This document shows, one piece after another, positions 58,114 to 64,000 of a stretch of DNA of 64,000 nucleotides. The stretch comes from Scytalidium lignicola (lineage: Eukaryota > Ascomycota > Leotiomycetes): assembly GCA_002812745.2 (NCBI GenBank), contig NCSJ02000013.1, positions 124,001 through 188,000 on the forward strand, written 5' to 3'. Position 1 is the stretch's first letter. Every line of letters begins with the position of its first letter. A program made the translations under genes and the position numbers. Under the pieces are notes generated by a model. It searched no databases. It worked only from the letters and a program-made list of their open reading frames with translations, and was not told the DNA's origin.

Positions 58114-61100
58114 CTGAAAACCCCTCGCGATTAGCTGATGGCCTTCTTTGCTCTTTTCTGTGGGATCCGTTTGCATAAGCCTAATGGCGCGACGCAGAGT
58201 CCCCTTTTTAAACGTACCTGCTTTAGTCTGATGCCGATTCGCAATCTCTAGCGCAAGAAAAAATTATGTATCTTTTTTTTTTTTACTGATCGAAGCTGAA
58301 CTTCCCGAGATTGGCAAACGCTTGACCAAACTCGATGTCTTCGTATAGCCAACGAGAGGTAGATAGAGCAAAAACAAGCAATTCGTATATTCTAATTCCC
58401 ATTAGCAAAACTGTAGGCTCTTGAATCAAAAGTTCAACTTTTAACTCACAAAGAATTGACGTATATATATCTCCTTCGTTTAAAACGTCGAAGGTGAGAT
58501 GGTCTTGTACTCTTGTACTGTTTAGTGAAATACCTCTCTGGGTTCTCAACGACTTTTAGTGGGTTCCTGAGGCGTAGCGTGCAACCAAACTAGCGATAAC
58601 TTATACAGAGGAGGCGTCCTGAAAAAAAGAGGTCGCTAACTGGCTCGCTATATATACATATACATATATATATGTTCGACGAAATGGATGATGAATTGGC
58701 GTCGAACGAGCGAATTAGTACCACGATATATATACCCGCTTGAGGCTGGCCTGATATCTCATGCAAAATATACTACAAATAAAAAATGGATGAAGATCAA
58801 ACTGACGTATAGGATCTGGTCCTTTGATCCACAAGCCGTCAGCCTGTTAGTCCTGCGTATCTTTTTGTGTCTTACAGCCAGTGCCGGCGCGGGTTTATGT
58901 ATGTCTGGGAGCGTCAAAAGTCTTAGAGGCTTGCTAGTGGCAGCTCTTCCAGGACAAGGTCCAGATAATGATTCTAGTCAGTCAGCAGTAGTGTAGTCGC
59001 AGGCTAAGGGTCCTCGCAAGAATCCGCAAAAATCCGCAGTTTCCATGAGAGAATTATTATTATATCACGGATAACGTGGTGTGGTCGCGCGACTATCCCA
59101 CGCAGCACTGGGATGGAAACCCTTCAATCACCCAGCCCTATCCACCCTGCCACACAGGTCTCTACTGTACCGTGGTTATTTATGGATCTGGTTTTACTGT
59201 ACAAAGTCATGCCAATGTCAGAACCGTACTACTGTATTATAATTCGATACCCGTCAAAATGGTATACCGTAAGTTCGGTGCAAGCACCAGAGTCAGGACA
59301 TCGCTTCCAGAGTTTGACTGTAGTTAGCTGATAGCAATAGCAACAGCCGCTGTGAAACTCCCTCGCGGAGCCCGGAAACGCAGCCTAGCTCTCACGCAGT
59401 GATCGGGGGCATTATTTGGGGAGGGGAAAGTTGTAAGTCAAGCCGTTGGCCGTTAGATCTGGCAGTGTCTGATCGCCATCTCTTGTCCGCGGGCTTCAAC
59501 CACGCTGGAGTACGGTATTTCTGGGTACTGAGGTCGCCGAATCGTCTGTGCGTGCAGCTGGACGTTGAGATACGGTACAGCTTCTTTCGCACACAGGACG
59601 GGGACCAAAGACGGAATCTGATATTGATGCCGTGTGATTCATAAGCCCTACCAGTGATCCAGACGTCATTATTCTTCTCACTGCACTTTATACCATGTTG
59701 GAATGCTCCCTTTCCCCAACCACGTGCCTGTTGATTGCTTACATTGTGGTGTGGCTCGTGCCGATGATTATGATCCTGGTCGGCCTGAGCCCGCCTGTTT
59801 GCTGTCAGACAAAAAATCGGTAACTTACTGGTAATCCAGTATGGTAATCCAGTGGCAGCAACGAAGTACCTCGGAGTTGTGTTTGAGCGAGATACTAGTC
59901 AAGCTGAACTGTGTGTGGTGTTTCGTTTAGGAAGTGCTTCTTCCCCTTAGACTCATAGCCAGGTCTTTTATTGACTTGACAATGGTGCTCCGGGGCAAAC
60001 CTCCCAGGGTTTGTGTTTGGCTGGTGGGACATCTGGCCTACGGCGAGCCGGCCTTCTGATGGATAAGTCTAGTATTGTAATGAGTCCGAGGACGTTGCAA
60101 TTGATTGTCAAGGTTGGCGTCAGGGACCATGATGGCCACCTCGTGGCACTGACATGGGAGGTGCTGCACAGGGGTAGCTAAAGCCCCCCCGTTGCATGGG
60201 GGATTTTTTTTAAGCTGCGTTAAATTACTAATGAGCGAATTGTTAGTGATGCTCGATTCACTGCCAATCAATTGGAAACTCGCAAGCGGCTACAATGTAA
60301 TCTCACTAGACAGAGTCGTAGTGATCAAGCGCTGTCACCACAAACGGCTGTACGAGATGAAGGAGGGCAAGATCACGTCCTGAGCAGGAATAGTTCCGGC
60401 AGTGATGCCACGGATAGATGACTCCCGTAGGTAATCACGGGATTTCGAATGACAGTGCCGTAATTAGTCGCTTGGAGCATTTTCCTGTGCTACTGCTGTA
60501 TGCTGTATGCCGGTTCGCCCTACCGGTATCTTATCACTGAAACCATCAACCTGGAGCATGACCAAAGATGACAAAGACGCCGAAGAGCTTCGAGTTCTTG
60601 CTCAAGATAGGCTGGTTCCATGATGCGCAGGGAGCCTCGTACTTGGGTATTTCATCATTAGCCTAGATAGGTTCCAGATAGGCTCGCATGCTGACTGCAC
60701 TGCACACGCCTCGAGCGAGGAGATGCAGCAGAAATGTAGCGCCACAATGCTACCGGTACAGAAACCGTTTGCTCCAGGTGGGGGGGATCAGGGAGCGCGG
60801 CAGTGGTACGACCTTGGAAATGCATAGGCGGCGTATTTGCAGGCCTTCAAAGTCGATATCCTCCATTAAGCCCCCGGCATTTAAGTCCGTGTGTTCCATG
60901 GGCCATGCTCAACTTCCCCTGCATCTTCCAGAAAGGCTCCTGTGGAACTGTTGCTCCATGTCAATCTATCCTTCCTTTCATGTTATTCCCATCCAACTGC
61001 CGTGTCAGCCGCGCTTTTAATAATCCTTTTCGAGGCCTTTCCCTTGTCAAAATACCAGTTCCGCTGCACTGTGACATTGGTGGGGTAAAGCTGGCATTAG

Positions 61101-63578
61101 CCCTCCGCATTGTACTGTAGTTGATACCTTACTTACTCCAGTACAGTACAACCCGGAGGCTCATTGCCCCAAGCTTTCCGCAAAAGTGTTTTGTTCTGTT
61201 CACTCCGAGCTGTTGACCTGTCATTTTTCAAATCACACTCGGAACCAAAAATCGAGCGGCGCCATGGCCGCTTGGCATGAGCGGGACTAATACCCAAGCT
61301 GCTAAATCTAGCCATTTTCGCCCAACGACAGGCCATCTTTTCAAGACACACCTGAGGTGGTGAGATCTTAGCTTCCACAGGAGATTCAGGCACGTCAGGG
61401 TCCGTCAAAGTCCAGTACTGTACAGTACATCCGTGTTCCGTTGTTCAACCAACATTGTGATGGCCGACGGCGTGAAGGTAGCGCCGCTCTAGCTCTCACT
61501 CCGCCGCTGGAACTGCACGCATTCTTGCCAAATGTAGAATACAGAATGCAGTTGGCATACTGTGGACAGATCCAGAACCGGAATCTCACGGATATCGCAG
61601 TATTTGTACATCTCCGACCTCGTGAAGGTACTGTACAGTACAGGACAGCCACCTGCATACGTATTCAGCGAGGCTTGCTCAGTCTGATCGTAGCCGTATC
61701 GGGGGACGATCCCCCCGACGCATCATTGTGCATAACACTGCTCGGTAATCCTGGCTTCCATGTGGAAGATGGAGCGATGGAGCTGAGGGATGCTCATTCT
61801 GCCCGAACTGGAGAGCGTAGCGGTGGGGGTCGCTTAGGCAGGCGAGGCCTGGTCTGCTTGTTCAGCGCCTGCGGTGGCGGGTGACGGATGTTCCTTAGCC
61901 ATCTTACTGTACTGTACCGTAGCTTAGGAAGCCCCAGCAGTCCCGCGGGATCGCCTCTCGATCGCCAATCTCGTGGGGCTCATTGATGACCTGATCATAG
62001 ACCCGAGGGAGGTAGAATGGAGACCTCGAGGGGTTACTGGGGGTTACCGTATTGTACTTTTCCATGTCCTTATACTGTGCAGTCTCTCTTCTCCACGTCT
62101 GGAGAGGATTTGTGAATTGTTGAGATGTCAGTCTTGAAAAGGTCGGTGTCGGCCGCAGTATATTTTCATCTGGGTTGGTAATTATTCCACCCGCTGTGAT
62201 TGTCTAAAAGCATGCGTATGCCGCAGAAGAGCTCTGGAGGGTTGTGATTCGCAGGATGCCTTGCAAGTAGTAGCAGCAGTCAGCGACGGTACTGTACAGG
62301 AGCCTTAGGTTAATAACTAATCAGACGCACTGAATCGAATTGCTGACAGAGCCTGTGATCAGTGAACTGCTTGCCCAGAATGCGGTTTCCAAGGCAAGTT
62401 CCAGCTCCTGTGGGCGGAGCTGCCTGCTAAAGCAAGCCAAGCCTTGTTCGGGGAATTGTGACTGGTCTCCCCAAGCTGCGGCTTGCTTTAACAGCGGAAC
62501 GGTGGGGTTGTTCCAGAGCTTCCATTGTTCCAGCGCAAGGTGTTAGAGACATGTCAGCAAAGGCATTGTTACTGTAGGCTGGTGGTGGTTGGAGGCTCAT
62601 CAACGCAGCATGCGTCTGTGCTAGCCATCAAGGCTACGGGTGTGTCCCCGGTAGCTGGATTATCCTGGAAACCCCGTCCGTGATCTCTAGTATACCTGAG
62701 CATCGCGGTTTAAGACCAGCTGGACAGTCTTAGAGCTGCGAAAAAAAAACTCCTCAGCAAATTTCGCCGGCAGCCTTCACGAAACCTGCGTGCTTTCTCA
62801 ATCCTGGTTTTATCATTTTCGCAAAGGCGTAAAGGCTCGTAAAGGCTCCGATTTATGCCTGTGTTGCTTCAAATTATGACAGATTGCTGTATGAAGCTGA
62901 AAGCGGACGTCATTGGTCATGGAATTGGATGCGTAAGTCCTACTTTACTTACAAGATCAGACCATACCACCCACATACTTTTTACTTCNTTTTTTAGTTG
63001 CGATTCTGCAGTTTTGTCAATAGCACACGCTGGTGTGATTGAGAAGGGAGAATGTGTGGGAAAAGGGTTTGGAGTTTGGAGGTGCGGGAAGAAGAAGAGT
63101 TTCCGAATGACCACGATTTATTATTGACTAAGCCACCCAAAAATTCCTGCAAGTACGAACGCAATATGGCGGACCTTCTATTATCATTATTATTATAAAC
63201 AACAACCAGCAACCGCTCCAGAGCATCGAATTGCCAACCTCTGCTTTGCTAGGGGAACCTAACAAGAACTTCGATACAGTGTTTTGCTGCAAGCCCCAAT
63301 TTGGAGTTTGGAGGCGGCAACCCATAAGTGTGTACCATATTGGAAAGGGGACGAGCGAATCAACTACATCGGGCTTTATAAGAGCCTAGTAAGCCATTCT
63401 TTATTTTTATATCAAGGCCTCGATCATGGATCCTGCGAAAAATACTGTAACTAATAGATCCTATGCTATTAAGATCTAACATGATATCATACGTATAATA
63501 TCAAGGAATATCTAGTTCTAAGGTCCTCACCACTTCTGTCTCCCAAAACCAAACCACGCCGGAGAAATAACGTCCGTA
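58114..63578. other. 5.4 kb without a recognisable gene
   Basis: Short ORFs occur throughout (longest 61441-61884, 147 aa, Arg/Gly-rich end), but none shows known motifs or a clear exon structure. An AT microsatellite lies at 58650-58675. TACTGTACAGTA-like palindromic words cluster at 59160-62300. One N at 62989. This may be a long regulatory region, a decayed repeat or an unknown non-coding gene. Confidence 0.5.
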
Positions 63579-64000
63579 TTAATCAAAAGATGGAGTACCA
63601 TTTTGCGCCTCTGCCTCCGCTAGTGCCGGCGGAGCCGTCGCCGCTTGGTCTCCTTTATCCATGTCGTGTGTCAGTATTACATCGCTGATATTTGGAGTTT
63701 CATTATCATTTTTCTCTTCATCCTTTTTATGAAATGCGTGTGATTCAGCTAGATTCACAGCAATGAAACTCTTCGGAAGTTTAACCCTGTACACAGTTAG
63801 TCGTCGCCGGTCTCAGAATTTGATTCGGTACCTTACTGGTGGAATTTCGCTCGTAAAGTGCCAATGACATGTTTCCAGTCTGCATGGGGCGTCAAGCTGC
63901 GTCGGGGAGCACATCCTATGCAATGTTTACTGTCGAGTACTATGTCCAGAGGATCAGAAGTGTGACACCCCGGGCTGATTGTAATGCGGATGCTGTATGC
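63579..64000 (-). CDS. hypothetical protein, 3' part (5' end outside window)
   Basis: Two exons on the minus strand, 64000-63837 (continuing beyond the edge) and 63786-63579, joined over a 50-base intron with donor GTAAGG and acceptor ACAG. The reading includes SPGCHTSDPLDIVL, KHCIGCAPRRSLTPHADW, RAKFHQVKLPKSFIAVNL and an acidic/Ala-rich end (APPALAEAEAQNG). I do not recognise the family. The Cys pair in CIGC is notable. The open frame through both exons and the good splice sites support a real gene. Confidence 0.6.

Noticed and set aside
61441..61884. 147-codon ORF in the gene-free region
   Set aside because: No recognisable domain and an arginine/glycine-rich end. It spans a TACTGTACAG word, and nothing shows that it is coding.

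Overview
The window reads as a filamentous ascomycete (Pezizomycotina) genome. Genes carry short GT..AG introns, mostly 49-95 bases. The families are typical of such fungi: Zn2Cys6 regulators, HET, NB-ARC/TPR, secreted S53 and S41 peptidases, MFS and laccase. A 3.7 kb AT-rich block of decayed transposons fits RIP-type C-to-T mutation. A Leotiomycete is my guess from general feel; nothing here proves it. No rRNA, tRNA or CRISPR was seen.

Layout. 1-2.3 kb: the 3' end of a laccase and a convergent short-chain dehydrogenase. 2.7-7.7 kb: a Tc1/mariner-type element with 45-base inverted repeats, then AT-rich sequence with decayed direct repeats and an LTR plus gag relic of a Ty3/gypsy retrotransposon. 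8-14.2 kb: a large ankyrin-repeat gene and an NB-ARC/TPR receptor-like gene, tail to tail. 15.2-16.8 kb: a broken cytochrome P450. 17.6-22.8 kb: two Zn2Cys6 regulators around an unrecognised one-exon gene. 23.5-25.6 kb: a HET-domain gene. 27.2-36.5 kb: secreted S41-like peptidase, small membrane protein, FabG-like reductase and sedolisin. 38.3-40.5 kb: relic of a DUF3638/DUF3645-type giant gene. 40.7-47 kb: NAD(P)-dependent reductase, a Zn2Cys6 regulator with an in-frame stop, and a divergent monocarboxylate-type MFS transporter. 49-55.7 kb: a secreted protein made of two tandem lectin-like units, a pirin and a lipid-kinase-like gene. 57.8-64 kb: a small Cys-rich ORF, over 5 kb without a clear gene, and the 3' end of another gene.

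Functional themes. Ankyrin, NB-ARC/TPR and HET genes within 18 kb suggest a non-self-recognition (heterokaryon incompatibility) neighbourhood. The reductase, regulator and transporter at 40.7-47 kb could be a small catabolic or secondary-metabolism set. Both ideas are inference.

Data quality. Single Ns sit beside homopolymers. In all four coding cases (laccase, MFS, kinase-like gene twice) the frame is restored only if the N is removed. Two further frameshifts fall in A6 and T7 runs. Frame breaks should therefore be treated with care before a gene is called dead. Exon boundaries were placed by hand from splice signals, frame and family resemblance.
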